The notes: generated by a model not told the origin, from the letters alone. A stretch of DNA of 10,160 bases from CAZAMP01 sp964486455 (GCA_964486455.1 CAZAMP010000079.1:1-10160), one strand, 5' to 3'; shown: positions 1-7,593, counted from the first letter of the stretch. Numbers and translations are program-made.

Positions 1-265
1 GGGGAACGAATACGTGCAGCACGGCCATGGCCAGGACGTAGAGGAAATTCGAATAGCCCTCGACCTTCTCGCCCGGATTGAAGACCAGGCCGTTTCCTTC
101 GATGAGGTTTTGCGCGTACCGGTAGGTGATGTACGCGTCGTCGGTCCCGGCCGCGTGAACGGAATTGGTCGCCCGTCCACCGGAGTAGCCGGTAAAGATG
201 TGGGCGGTGGTTCCGGCCGCGAGAATGGCGAAGGCCAGTATGACGATGAGGTGATGTCGCGACAT
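1..265 (-). CDS. GT-C type integral-membrane glycosyltransferase, N-terminal part (cut by window edge)
   Basis: This reading frame starts at 265 and stays open to the left edge, giving the first 88 residues. Residues 6-24 form a hydrophobic first membrane helix. A polar loop follows with the pattern DDAYITYRYAQNLIEGNGL (residues 42-60), then NPGEKVEGYSNFL (63-75), then a second hydrophobic stretch. This loop is typical of large GT-C glycosyltransferases (PMT/ArnT-like and AftB-like), which move a sugar from a polyprenyl-phosphate donor on the outer face of the inner membrane. In that superfamily an acidic residue in the first outer loop is catalytic, so Asp42/Asp43 is the candidate. An AGAGG ribosome-binding sequence lies just upstream of the ATG, supporting the start. 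The gene diverges from the barrel operon. The acceptor sugar, lipid or protein cannot be told. The missing C-terminus, normally several hundred residues more, lies outside the window. Confidence 0.8.
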   Translation of the reverse strand, partial: MSRHHLIVILAFAILAAGTTAHIFTGYSGGRATNSVHAAGTDDAYITYRYAQNLIEGNGLVFNPGEKVEGYSNFLYVLAMAVLHVFVP

Positions 266-358
266 GTCCTCTGGACGCCTCCACGTGGATGCGTGGCGAC
301 CGGTCACACCCGTGCGGCCGACCACGTTGCGCATCGCTACTCGATCCGAAGCCAGGCC

Positions 359-386
359 ATGCTAACCCACGCGGAATGAACCGCAA
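359..386 (-). promoter_or_regulatory. Possible sigma70-type promoter for the leftward glycosyltransferase gene
   Basis: Read on the minus strand there is TTGCGG (386-381), a 16-nt spacer, then TAGCAT (364-359). Each box matches four of six consensus bases. The implied leader to the ATG at 265 is roughly 85-90 nt. The match is modest and unsupported by other evidence. Confidence 0.3.
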
Positions 387-437
387 AAGACTTCACCTGG
401 ACTCAGGCCCGCGGGGGCGGCGGTCTCCTTCGGCCGC

Positions 438-466
438 TTGCCGATCGCTGTTACTAAAAGTATTAT
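438..466 (+). promoter_or_regulatory. Sigma70-type promoter for the two barrel genes
   Basis: TTGCCG (438-443) is followed by a 17-nt spacer and TATTAT (461-466, five of six consensus bases). Transcription would start near 473, giving a leader of about 50 nt to the ATG at 525. The AT-rich stretch 451-467 stands out in otherwise GC-rich sequence. No other -10-like element this good was seen upstream of the barrel genes. Confidence 0.55.
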
Positions 467-524
467 TCGTATGCTGCCAAGACAATTCATTGGTGACCCC
501 TCCCACAAATCCGAAGGAGGAGCC

Positions 525-1742
525 ATGCACGGCATCCACGGTCGGAGGCTTCGGATCGGCGCGGTCATCCTGCTCGCGCTGACGATTGGTGTTTGCGGTG
601 AAGTGAATGCGGACATCCCGGCATCGGCGAACTCGCGGAGTCTGGGAATCCCACCGGTGTTCCTCGAGCATCCGAGCCTCGTTTTCGAATTCCCCGCGGC
701 AGCGACCCGCTTCGAACCGCAGCTTCTTGGTTTCTCGCAGGCATCGGGCAGCGGCGATCTTGGGGGTGGGGCGATACTGCAGAGTGGAGGCAGTCGCTTC
801 TTTCTCTTGTCGCAACCGCTCACGAGTTGGGGGCGAGGCTCCTCCGCTCACCGCTACGCGAATCTTTTTCAGGTAGGGTGGGCGACCGCACCCGGACGTG
901 CGCACGTGGGGGGCGCTGTGCGCGGCGCGGTCGGATCCTTGCGAAACGAGTCCGAAAGCGCTAACGAACACAACACTCAGGACCGGTCGAGCAAATCAGT
1001 ACGACGTATGGTGGAAGGATCCCTCGGATTCGGTTTGATGAGGGACGCGCTGTCACTCGATGTCGCGGTGGCCGCGCGATTTGAGGATGTGGAGGCCGAG
1101 AGCCGTAGTCGCTCGATCAGAGACTCAATCCTGACCGAAGAAAGCTCTCGTCTAGACACACACACGCCGCTCTGGTTCACGCTCTCGGTCCGAACCGTGG
1201 CTGAGGTCGGCGACGAGTCGCAGATGATCGTGACCGGCCGCTGGGGGAATGGGGATCGAACCTGGTATTCAAAGTGGGAAGCCGATGGCTCCACTCAGCA
1301 TACCGAGATCGACACCGATGGACGCATGTGGTCGGCGGGCGTCTCGTTTGAGACTCGGACAACCCATGTGGATTGGCTGTCGGCATTCGCTCACTACGGA
1401 GACCACGTTGACGAGAGTGTGGACTTCCAGGGGACCGGCTACGCTAAGAACGAGCAAACCACACGGGTCGCCATGCTCGGCCTCTCACTGAAGAAGATGC
1501 TCACGGATTGGCTCCGGCTTCACGCGGGCGCGCGAAAGACGTACGAGTTCGATCGCTCCGTCAGCAGGTTTGAGTATTCTGATTTCACGGGCTCCTACCG
1601 CAGGCGAGATGAAGCAATGGCTGACTACTTCTCGTGGGGCGTAGCTTCGACCTGGCGAAGTCTGCATCTCGTCGGATCGATGGATGCGACGCTCGACTTG
1701 GAAGAGGTCTTCCTGGCGCTCGACGTGGGGGTGATATTGTGA
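525..1742 (+). CDS. Predicted outer-membrane beta-barrel protein (first of a tandem pair), unknown function
   Basis: I do not recognise a named family. The ATG at 525 is chosen because GGAGG lies a few bases upstream and a classic signal peptide follows: MHGIHGRRLR, then a hydrophobic core, then cleavage probably after VNA near residue 29. This gives 405 residues. Longer readings would begin inside the promoter. The mature part shows about 14 short amphipathic segments with alternating hydrophobic residues and glycines or aromatics (for example LFQVGWATA, HVGGAVRGAV, LWFTLSVRTVAEVG, MWSAGVSFETRT, TRVAMLGLSL, FLALDVGVIL), separated by charged, Ser/Arg-rich loops. That is the look of an outer-membrane barrel. 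The early HPSLVF motif recalls the N-terminal PS-x-x-F element of FadL/PorV-like barrels. The stop overlaps the start of the next gene, so the two are probably translated together. It ends in Leu, not the usual aromatic residue. A surface porin, transporter or secretion partner are all possible. Confidence 0.65.
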   Translation: MHGIHGRRLRIGAVILLALTIGVCGEVNADIPASANSRSLGIPPVFLEHPSLVFEFPAAATRFEPQLLGFSQASGSGDLGGGAILQSGGSRFFLLSQPLTSWGRGSSAHRYANLFQVGWATAPGRAHVGGAVRGAVGSLRNESESANEHNTQDRSSKSVRRMVEGSLGFGLMRDALSLDVAVAARFEDVEAESRSRSIRDSILTEESSRLDTHTPLWFTLSVRTVAEVGDESQMIVTGRWGNGDRTWYSKWEADGSTQHTEIDTDGRMWSAGVSFETRTTHVDWLSAFAHYGDHVDESVDFQGTGYAKNEQTTRVAMLGLSLKKMLTDWLRLHAGARKTYEFDRSVSRFEYSDFTGSYRRRDEAMADYFSWGVASTWRSLHLVGSMDATLDLEEVFLALDVGVIL

Positions 1743-2914
1743 GCGCCACGCACGCGATCCCCTCCCTTTGGAGATGGTGCTTCGTCGCGTTTGTGCTGTT
1801 TGCTGTGATTACGCCTTTGCCGCTCATTGCCGGTGCGATCAGCACGGGTTTGGGGCTGCCGGGGGAGCTCTTCGATGAACCGGCTGCACTTCCCGCTCAT
1901 CTCACACGGGCGCTCGACGAGCCAAGCATGATCTTCTCCGCGAATGGCGTTCCCGGAGCGCATGTCAACGGCGGACACTGGGCGCTATCGGTCTTGTCCA
2001 GAGACGATCGGTTGGCCCACGACGCATGGCTGATCGGGATGTCCGCGGGCGGGACGTACAGGGTGGGCATCATGGGTTGGGCGGGAATTCGGAAGCACGA
2101 TGCTTCGGATCTCGCCTCTCCTGACATACCCATCATCTTGAGCGATGAGGAAGACTATGGTGGTGGGTTCACCGTGGGGTGGCACTCCGAGGCCGGGGAC
2201 GCGCTCTGGATGGTCGGGACCGTCTCACAACGGCACGCCGAGTACTGGAACACGGCGGGAGGTGAATCCTACGCGCAAGGGTGGAGCCGTCCTGCCATCG
2301 GGCTCTTGATTCGGACCACCGTCGGGATCGGATCCTGGGACTGGAGTGCTGTAGCGAAATGGCAGGAACGAAGCGAACCTGTGGGAACGGTTGAGCTCGT
2401 CGATATGGATGACACGTCGACGCTCATAACGGGCCTACGAGACGAGGGGAGTGATCACTTCGTTGGATTGAGAGGGAGTATCTCTCCACACCGCCAGATT
2501 CGCGTGCACGTCGGTGGGTGGCACGCTCAATACCGTGAGCCGCAGGCTATCGTTGTGTCGCCGAACTATCGCGGCCCACAAGTTCATCAAGACGTAAGTG
2601 GAGAGCGGGTGACAGCAGCCGCTGTCGGCATCGAGGCGCACGCAGCGAACGGACTGGCGCTCCGCTGCGGCATACAGGCGGGGTGGTCGGCACCGACGGC
2701 GCACGAAGCGTGGCGATTCGGGCAGGATACTCGCGAAGACACTTGGTACGGCGGACGCGCCGGAGATGTGCGAGAGAAATCGGCAGTCTTCTTCGAAGAT
2801 ATCCGCCTTGGCATCGGTTACTCGGTGGCCGGGCTACAAATCGACGCGGTCGTGAATGAACGGTTCAATCTGCTCCAACCGTTCGAGGAAGTCGACGTGA
2901 TGATTCGGTGGTGA
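1739..2914 (+). CDS. Predicted outer-membrane beta-barrel protein (second of a tandem pair), unknown function
   Basis: The start is taken as the GTG at 1739, which overlaps the preceding TGA by 4 bp (GTGA) and is directly followed by an export signal: MSATHAIPSLWRW, then a hydrophobic core to about residue 31. A weak GGGGGTG Shine-Dalgarno lies inside the upstream gene. This gives 391 residues, and the 4-bp overlap suggests translational coupling. About 14 amphipathic strands can be marked (HWALSVLS, AWLIGMSAGG, YRVGIMGWAGI, GGGFTVGWHS, AIGLLIRTTVGI, IRVHVGGWHAQY, AAAVGIEAHA, IRLGIGYSVAG, EEVDVMIRW). The last strand ends in Trp, matching the C-terminal aromatic signal read by the BAM assembly machinery. 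A DEPSMIF motif near the mature N-terminus parallels HPSLVF in the upstream protein, and the strand order is alike, so the two are probably diverged paralogues. No enzymatic motif is visible. Function unknown; outer-membrane location is inferred. Confidence 0.65.
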   Translation: MSATHAIPSLWRWCFVAFVLFAVITPLPLIAGAISTGLGLPGELFDEPAALPAHLTRALDEPSMIFSANGVPGAHVNGGHWALSVLSRDDRLAHDAWLIGMSAGGTYRVGIMGWAGIRKHDASDLASPDIPIILSDEEDYGGGFTVGWHSEAGDALWMVGTVSQRHAEYWNTAGGESYAQGWSRPAIGLLIRTTVGIGSWDWSAVAKWQERSEPVGTVELVDMDDTSTLITGLRDEGSDHFVGLRGSISPHRQIRVHVGGWHAQYREPQAIVVSPNYRGPQVHQDVSGERVTAAAVGIEAHAANGLALRCGIQAGWSAPTAHEAWRFGQDTREDTWYGGRAGDVREKSAVFFEDIRLGIGYSVAGLQIDAVVNERFNLLQPFEEVDVMIRW

Positions 2915-2966
2915 AGCGCCACGACAGCTGGGTGGACTAGGGGATGGGGCGCGCCAACGTGTGCGC

Positions 2967-2984
2967 ATCGAACACCGGTTCGAT
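2967..2984 (+). terminator. Possible terminator hairpin after the barrel operon
   Basis: A perfect 7-bp inverted repeat, ATCGAAC and GTTCGAT around the loop ACCG, lies about 50 nt after the last barrel stop codon. It is followed by a T-rich run (TTATATCTTGTTG). The stem has only three G/C pairs and the tail is interrupted, so it would be a weak intrinsic terminator. It could equally be the first element of the palindrome cluster that follows. Confidence 0.3.
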
Positions 2985-2987
2985 TTA

Positions 2988-3012
2988 TATCTTGTTGTAT
3001 ATCAACAAGATA
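2988..3012. repeat. AT-rich inverted repeat, 10-bp perfect arms, 5-nt centre
   Basis: TATCTTGTTG (2988-2997) and CAACAAGATA (3003-3012) are perfect reverse complements around TATAT. The bases 2985-3020 contain only 8 G/C out of 36, a sharp dip in a GC-rich region. Neither side carries a long T-run, and the stem is AT-rich, so it is not a standard terminator. The symmetry would suit a dimeric DNA-binding protein or a small imported repeat. Confidence 0.6.
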
Positions 3013-3015
3013 ACT

Positions 3016-3031
3016 TTGTACCCGGGTACAA
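3016..3031. repeat. Perfect 16-bp palindrome TTGTACCCGGGTACAA
   Basis: The 16 bases are fully self-complementary and begin 3 nt after the preceding inverted repeat. Like that repeat, the palindrome contains TTGT and ACAA half-sites (8 nt apart here, 9 nt apart in the repeat). The two centres are about 23-24 bp apart, a little over two helical turns. This looks like a paired operator, or a zero-spacer hairpin in the convergent gap. No promoter with both boxes could be placed beside it. Confidence 0.55.
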
Positions 3032-3101
3032 TATCCGAATGGCGGTTCGAATCCAAAGGAGAGGGATCGCCGGTCATCGGGGATAACTTGCGGGTCGAGC
3101 G

Positions 3102-6100
3102 CTAGCGGTCGGTCGGAGCCAGCGCCTGCAACGAGACGACCTCCTCGAGGCCGTCGCGGATTGCGCGTATCCCGTCCACCGCCGCTCGCGCGCCCGACAG
3201 CGTCGTGATGCACGGGATGTCCGCCTGCGTGGCCGAACGGCGAATGGCGACTTCGTCGTAGCGGCTCATCTTGCCCAGCGGCGTGTTGATGACCATCTTC
3301 ACCGAGCCGGCGAGGATCCTCTCCGCGATGTTCGGCGTTCCCTCGCCGACCTTGGCGATCGCTTCGCACGGAAGTTCGTGCTGCCGGAGATAGGCCGCCG
3401 TGCCGCCGGTTGCCAGCAATCCGAAGCCAAGGTCGTTAAGGTCCTTGGCGATCGGCAGTGCGCTCGACTTGTCACGGTCGTTAACGCTGATGAACACCGT
3501 GCCGTCCGATGGGAGTCCTTGGCCGGTCGCGAGCTGCGCCTTCGCGAATGCCGCTCCGAACCCCGAACCGACGCCCATGACCTCCCCGGTGCTCTTCATT
3601 TCGGGGCCCAGCAGGCGATCGGTCTTCGGAAATCGGCGGAAGGGGAAGACGGGGGCCTTGACGAAGACCCGCGACAACGCGCCGTGTTCACGAACGCCCT
3701 GCGCATCGAGTGATTCGCCGAGCATGCATCGCGTCGCGATCGCCACGAGTGGCACGTCGGTGGCCTTTTCGATGAACGGCACCGTGCGCGACGCTCGTGG
3801 GTTGACTTCGAGCACATGCACCGTTCCCTCGAAGCTTGCGAACTGGATGTTCACGAGGCCGACAACACCGAGTCCCCGCGCCAGTCGCTCCGTGTGGTCG
3901 CGCATGACGTCGATCTCGATCGGAGTGACGCGATAGGGGGGGAGCACGGCGAAGCTGTCCCCGGAGTGTATGCCCGCCTCCTCGATGTGCTGGAGGATGC
4001 CGCCGATCATCACGTTCTTGCCGTCACAGATCGCGTCGACATCGAACTCCACCGCGTCTTCGAGGAAACGATCGATGAGGACGGGATGTTCGTCGGCCAC
4101 GTGGGCGGCTTCGTCGAAGTAGCGTCGGAGTTCGCGCTCGTCGTAGACGATGCGCATGGCCCGACCGCCCAGGACGTAGCTCGGCCGAACCATGACCGGG
4201 TAGCCGATCTCGGTCGCGACGGCAAACGCTTCGTCGATGCTGCGCGCGGTCCCGTAGCGCGGCGCGGGGATGCCCAGATTATCAATCAGCGCGCCGAAGC
4301 GATCGCGATCCTCCGCCCGATCGATGGCCTCGACAGGTGTACCGAGAAGACGCACGCTCGCGGCGTCCAGGTCATGCGCGAGCTTGAGCGGTGTTTGCCC
4401 GCCCAGCGTGACGATCACGCCGTCCGGTCTCTCGCGCTCGACGATGTGCATCACTTCCTCGAAGCGGAGAGGCTCGAAGTAGAGCCGATCGGACGTGTCA
4501 TAGTCCGTGCTCACGGTCTCGGGGTTGCAGTTCACGAGGATGGCCTCGATCCCTTGCTCTCGAAGGGTCATCACCGCGTGGCAGCAACAGGTGTCGAACT
4601 CGATTCCCTGACCGATTCGGTTGGGTCCGCTTCCGAGCACGATGACTTTGCGGTGATCCGTGGGCTCCGCTTCACACGGCCCCAATTCCCACGTCGAGTA
4701 GAGATAAGGTGTCCGCCCCGCGAACTCAGCGGCGCACGTGTCAACGCGTCTGAAGACCGGATGAAGCCCTAGCGCCTCTCGGCGCCGCTTCACCGCCGCG
4801 CCGGTGACCGGCTCATCTCGACTGGATGGGCGGAGCAGTGTAGCGATCCGGTTGTCCGAGAACCCCTCACGTTTGGCCCCGCGCAGGACTTCGACCGGGA
4901 TGTCGGCTTCGGAGAAGCCGCGCAGCTGCCCCTCTACTTCGATCAGACGGGCGAGGTTGTCGAGGAACCAGGGGTCGATGCCGGTGATCGAGTGGATCTC
5001 TTCGGCATCGAGGCCCCGCCGGAGTGCCTCGTGGATTTCCAATAGGCGCTCGGGGCTCGGCCGGGCGAGGCGGGACCGGAGCGCTTCGAGATCACTCCCG
5101 TTCGTGTCGGAGCTCCATCCGTCGAGTCCGAGCTCGAGCGCTCGAAGCGCCTTCTGGAGCGCTTCGCGGAACGTTCGACCCATCGCCATCACCTCGCCGA
5201 CCGACTGCATCGTCGTGCCGAGGAGAGCTGAGGTCCCCGGGAACTTCTCGAACGACCAGCGCGGCACCTTGACGACCGTATAGTCGATCGAAGGCTCGAA
5301 GCAGGCGGATGACGTCCCCGTGATCTCGTTCGGAAGTTCGTCGAGCGTGTATCCCACCGCCAGGAGCGAGGCGATCTTCGCGATCGGGTATCCGGTGGCC
5401 TTGCTGGCGAGCGCGCTCGACCGGCTCACGCGCGGGTTCATTTCGATCACGACGCGCTCCCCGGTGACCGGATTGACCGCGAACTGCACGTTCGATCCGC
5501 CGGTTGCCACGCCTACGGCATCGAGCACCTTGAGCGAGTCGTCGCGGAGATGCTGGTATTCCTGGTCGGTCAATGTCTGTGCCGGGGCGACGGTGATGCT
5601 GTCACCCGTGTGCACGCCCATCGCGTCGACGTTTTCGATCGAGCAAACGATGATGCCGTTCCCGACCCGGTCGCGGATCACCTCCAGCTCGTATTCTTTC
5701 CATCCGAGAACGCTCTCTTCGACGAGCACGCTGTTCGCCGGTGACAGACGAAGACCCTCGTCCAGGATGACGCGAAACTCGCTTTTGTCATGTGCGATGC
5801 CCGAGCCGGATCCGCCGAGCGTGAAGCTCGCGCGAAGGATCGCCGGGAATCCGATTGCCTCGATCGCGGTGTCGGCTTCATTCATCGAACGGACCAGAAG
5901 GCTTCGCGGCGTGCGAAGGTCGATCTTCGTCATCGCGTCCTTGAAGCGCAGCCGATCTTCGGCAAGGCGTACGCTATCGACACTGGCGCCGATCAGCTCC
6001 GCTCCGGTGCGCTCGAGCGCGCCCGAGTCGTGGAGCGCAATGGCGAGGTTCAGCGCCGTTTGACCGCCCACCGTCGGCAGCACGGCATCCGGTTTCTCGC

Positions 6101-6338
6101 GCATCATGACCCGTTCCACGACTTCCGGGGCCAACGGTTCGACATACGTGGCGTCGGCGAGTTCGGGATCGGTCATGATTGTGGCCGGATTGCTGTTGAC
6201 GAGTACGACGCGGTAGCCCTCGCGCTTGAGTGCTTTCACGGCCTGCGTTCCCGAGTAGTCGAACTCGCATGCCTGCCCGATCACGATCGGGCCCGAGCCG
6301 AGAACCAAGATCGTGTCGATGTCCGTCCGGCGCGGCAT
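3102..6338 (-). CDS. carB: Carbamoyl-phosphate synthase large subunit
   Basis: CarB makes carbamoyl phosphate from bicarbonate, two ATP and ammonia channelled from CarA. The product feeds pyrimidine and arginine synthesis in the cytoplasm. At 1078 residues it is the normal full length (E. coli about 1073) and contains both fused synthetase halves. The first half starts with MPRRTDIDTILVLGSGPIVI and CEFDYSGTQ, has the ATP-grasp glycine loop FTLGGSGSG, and has EMNPRVSRSSALASKATG near residue 300. The second half repeats the pattern from about residue 560 with VIVLGSGPNRIGQG, EFDTCCCHA, SYVLGGRAM and LEVNPRASRT near 843. The C-terminal MGS-like regulatory domain (about 940-1070) keeps TGGTAAYL, a KVGEG segment and the NTPLG motif. 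These are the places where allosteric UMP/IMP/ornithine sites lie in known enzymes, so nucleotide control is plausible. The ATG is preceded by GGAAGG inside the carA end, only 3 nt after the carA stop. No lesions seen. Confidence 0.98.
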   Translation of the reverse strand: MPRRTDIDTILVLGSGPIVIGQACEFDYSGTQAVKALKREGYRVVLVNSNPATIMTDPELADATYVEPLAPEVVERVMMREKPDAVLPTVGGQTALNLAIALHDSGALERTGAELIGASVDSVRLAEDRLRFKDAMTKIDLRTPRSLLVRSMNEADTAIEAIGFPAILRASFTLGGSGSGIAHDKSEFRVILDEGLRLSPANSVLVEESVLGWKEYELEVIRDRVGNGIIVCSIENVDAMGVHTGDSITVAPAQTLTDQEYQHLRDDSLKVLDAVGVATGGSNVQFAVNPVTGERVVIEMNPRVSRSSALASKATGYPIAKIASLLAVGYTLDELPNEITGTSSACFEPSIDYTVVKVPRWSFEKFPGTSALLGTTMQSVGEVMAMGRTFREALQKALRALELGLDGWSSDTNGSDLEALRSRLARPSPERLLEIHEALRRGLDAEEIHSITGIDPWFLDNLARLIEVEGQLRGFSEADIPVEVLRGAKREGFSDNRIATLLRPSSRDEPVTGAAVKRRREALGLHPVFRRVDTCAAEFAGRTPYLYSTWELGPCEAEPTDHRKVIVLGSGPNRIGQGIEFDTCCCHAVMTLREQGIEAILVNCNPETVSTDYDTSDRLYFEPLRFEEVMHIVERERPDGVIVTLGGQTPLKLAHDLDAASVRLLGTPVEAIDRAEDRDRFGALIDNLGIPAPRYGTARSIDEAFAVATEIGYPVMVRPSYVLGGRAMRIVYDERELRRYFDEAAHVADEHPVLIDRFLEDAVEFDVDAICDGKNVMIGGILQHIEEAGIHSGDSFAVLPPYRVTPIEIDVMRDHTERLARGLGVVGLVNIQFASFEGTVHVLEVNPRASRTVPFIEKATDVPLVAIATRCMLGESLDAQGVREHGALSRVFVKAPVFPFRRFPKTDRLLGPEMKSTGEVMGVGSGFGAAFAKAQLATGQGLPSDGTVFISVNDRDKSSALPIAKDLNDLGFGLLATGGTAAYLRQHELPCEAIAKVGEGTPNIAERILAGSVKMVINTPLGKMSRYDEVAIRRSATQADIPCITTLSGARAAVDGIRAIRDGLEEVVSLQALAPTDR

Positions 6339-6341
6339 GCG

Positions 6342-7514
6342 TCAGCCTTCCATGCTCGGGGGGGAGGCAGCGTCGGGTCGACGAGGCATCGTGCCGGTCC
6401 GCCGCGGACTTCCATCTGATCGGCGAGCCGCCATGTCCGCGCGAAATCGCCTGAAGAGGTAGTGGCTGTCGCGGGGCCCCGGCGCCGCCTCGGGATGAAA
6501 CTGCACCGAGTAGACGTTCCGTCCGATCATCTCGAGCCCCTCGACCGTGCCATCGTTCAGGCTTCTGTGTGTGATCTGAGCGATGTCGCGGTTCAGCGAC
6601 TCCGCAGGGACCGCGTAATTGTGGTTTTGGCTCGTGATCTCGACCTTGCCGTCACTCAGGCGTTTCACGGGGTGGTTTGCGCCGTGATGCCCGAAGCGGA
6701 GCTTCTCCGTTTCGGCACCCAGCGCACGCGCGATGAGCTGGTGCCCGAGGCAGATTCCGAAGACCGGAAGATCCGTGTCGAGGAGTCCGCACACCTTTGT
6801 CGTGATCTCCGAGAGTGACGCGGGATCCCCCGGGCCGTTACTCAGGAACACGCCCTCGGTCGGCGGCGCGATGAGGGTCTCGAGCGGCGAGCCGGCCGGA
6901 TAGATGGTGCCATGACATCCTTCGGCCTGAAGCCGCGTGATGATGCTCCGCTTGATTCCGAGATCGAGGACCGCTACGCGAAACGGTTCATCGCCCTCCG
7001 GTGGCATTGTCGTGGTCGTGAACTCGCATGCCTCACGCGCCGTCACCTTCTCGACCCAATCCGTCTCGTTGATCGGAGGAAGCGCCCGGGCGCGCGCCAC
7101 CAGCTCGGCCGGGTTTCCCGTTCCGACGTATCCGCGACACGTTCCTTGCTCGCGGAGATGGATCGTGAGCGCGCGGGTGTCGACGTCGGTCAGGCCCGGG
7201 ACGTTCGCTAGGCGGAGTACGTCGTCGAGTGATCGCGACGCGCGGCGGTGGAACGTTCTCCGGCAATGGTCGCGCACGATGACGGCAGCCGGGTGCACGC
7301 GGGGCGATTCGTCATCGCCGGCGTGAATCCCGTAGTTTCCAATGTGCGGGGCGGTGAAGACGACGATCTGTCCGGCGTAGCTCGGATCGGTGATGATTTC
7401 CTGGTAGCCGGTCATGCCGGTGTGAAAGACGACCTCGCCGCCGGCGCCGTGGAATGCGCCGAAGAGACGACCCGGAAATGTGAGGCCGGTCTCGAGGGCA
7501 AGGATGGCGGGCAT
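6342..7514 (-). CDS. carA: Carbamoyl-phosphate synthase small (glutaminase) subunit
   Basis: CarA hydrolyses glutamine and passes ammonia to CarB. The start at 7514 (MPAILALETG, 390 residues) is preferred over a longer reading frame from 7583. It matches the usual CarA beginning, has AAAGGA just upstream, and the extra 23 codons would lie across the likely promoter. The N-terminal small-chain domain carries HTGMTGYQEIITDPSYAGQI and IGNYG. The class I glutamine amidotransferase domain begins near residue 178 (FRVAVLDLGIK) and contains SNGPGDP, the nucleophile elbow GICLGHQ with Cys255, and the catalytic pair in FHPEAAPGP (His340, Glu342). All three catalytic residues are present. A C-terminal tail of roughly 25 residues, rich in Arg, Pro and Ser, goes beyond the conserved core. 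Its DNA also carries the carB ribosome-binding site. The gene is cotranscribed with carB. Confidence 0.97.
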   Translation of the reverse strand: MPAILALETGLTFPGRLFGAFHGAGGEVVFHTGMTGYQEIITDPSYAGQIVVFTAPHIGNYGIHAGDDESPRVHPAAVIVRDHCRRTFHRRASRSLDDVLRLANVPGLTDVDTRALTIHLREQGTCRGYVGTGNPAELVARARALPPINETDWVEKVTAREACEFTTTTMPPEGDEPFRVAVLDLGIKRSIITRLQAEGCHGTIYPAGSPLETLIAPPTEGVFLSNGPGDPASLSEITTKVCGLLDTDLPVFGICLGHQLIARALGAETEKLRFGHHGANHPVKRLSDGKVEITSQNHNYAVPAESLNRDIAQITHRSLNDGTVEGLEMIGRNVYSVQFHPEAAPGPRDSHYLFRRFRADMAARRSDGSPRRTGTMPRRPDAASPPSMEG

Positions 7515-7533
7515 TCGCGTCCTTTCCGGTTCT

Positions 7534-7546
7534 GGAAGGGGCTTCC
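7534..7546 (-). other. Small inverted repeat in the carA leader
   Basis: GGAAG and CTTCC form a 5-bp stem around a 3-nt loop, within the implied carA leader about 20 nt before the start codon. It is too short to claim as an attenuator. No U-run, leader peptide or PyrR-type element was seen in the leader. Confidence 0.2.
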
Positions 7547-7565
7547 CGAACAAACCGCCGCGGAA

Positions 7566-7593
7566 GCTACAGCAAAACGGCACACCGAAGCAA
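7566..7593 (-). promoter_or_regulatory. Probable sigma70-type promoter for carAB
   Basis: On the minus strand TTGCTT (7593-7588) is separated by 16 nt from TGTAGC (7571-7566). Transcription would begin near 7559, leaving a leader of about 45 nt before the carA ATG at 7514. The -10 match is fair only, but the position is right for the operon and no better pair was seen. Confidence 0.4.

Noticed and set aside
14..379. A 121-codon plus-strand frame at the left edge
   Set aside because: It is the antisense shadow of the glycosyltransferase start, whose DDAYITYRYA motif is far stronger evidence.
362..971. Minus-strand frames of 153 and 192 codons across the start of the first barrel gene
   Set aside because: They cross the promoter and oppose a gene with a signal peptide and a strong ribosome-binding site; Arg/Pro-rich shadow composition.
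3044..3054. GGTTCGAATCC, identical to a typical tRNA T-loop region, hinting at a tRNA or an integration-site fragment
   Set aside because: The five-base T-stem does not close, no acceptor, anticodon or D arm can be folded from the upstream 70 bases, and there is no CCA or integrase nearby. Probably chance, aided by the local TTCGAA symmetry.
3039..3086. Short frame of 15 residues (ATG at 3039) just after the palindrome cluster
   Set aside because: No ribosome-binding site before the ATG, an Arg/Gly composition typical of non-coding GC-rich DNA, and no convincing promoter.
3378..6419. Long plus-strand open frames of up to 318 codons opposite carAB
   Set aside because: They are antisense shadows of two unmistakable genes: high GC and strong third-position bias keep the opposite frames open. 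Their translations show no domain or signal.
7515..7565. Pyrimidine-responsive attenuator or riboswitch in the carA leader
   Set aside because: The leader is about 45 nt and shows only a 5-bp stem, without a terminator U-run, an antiterminator pairing or a PyrR-like anti-antiterminator.
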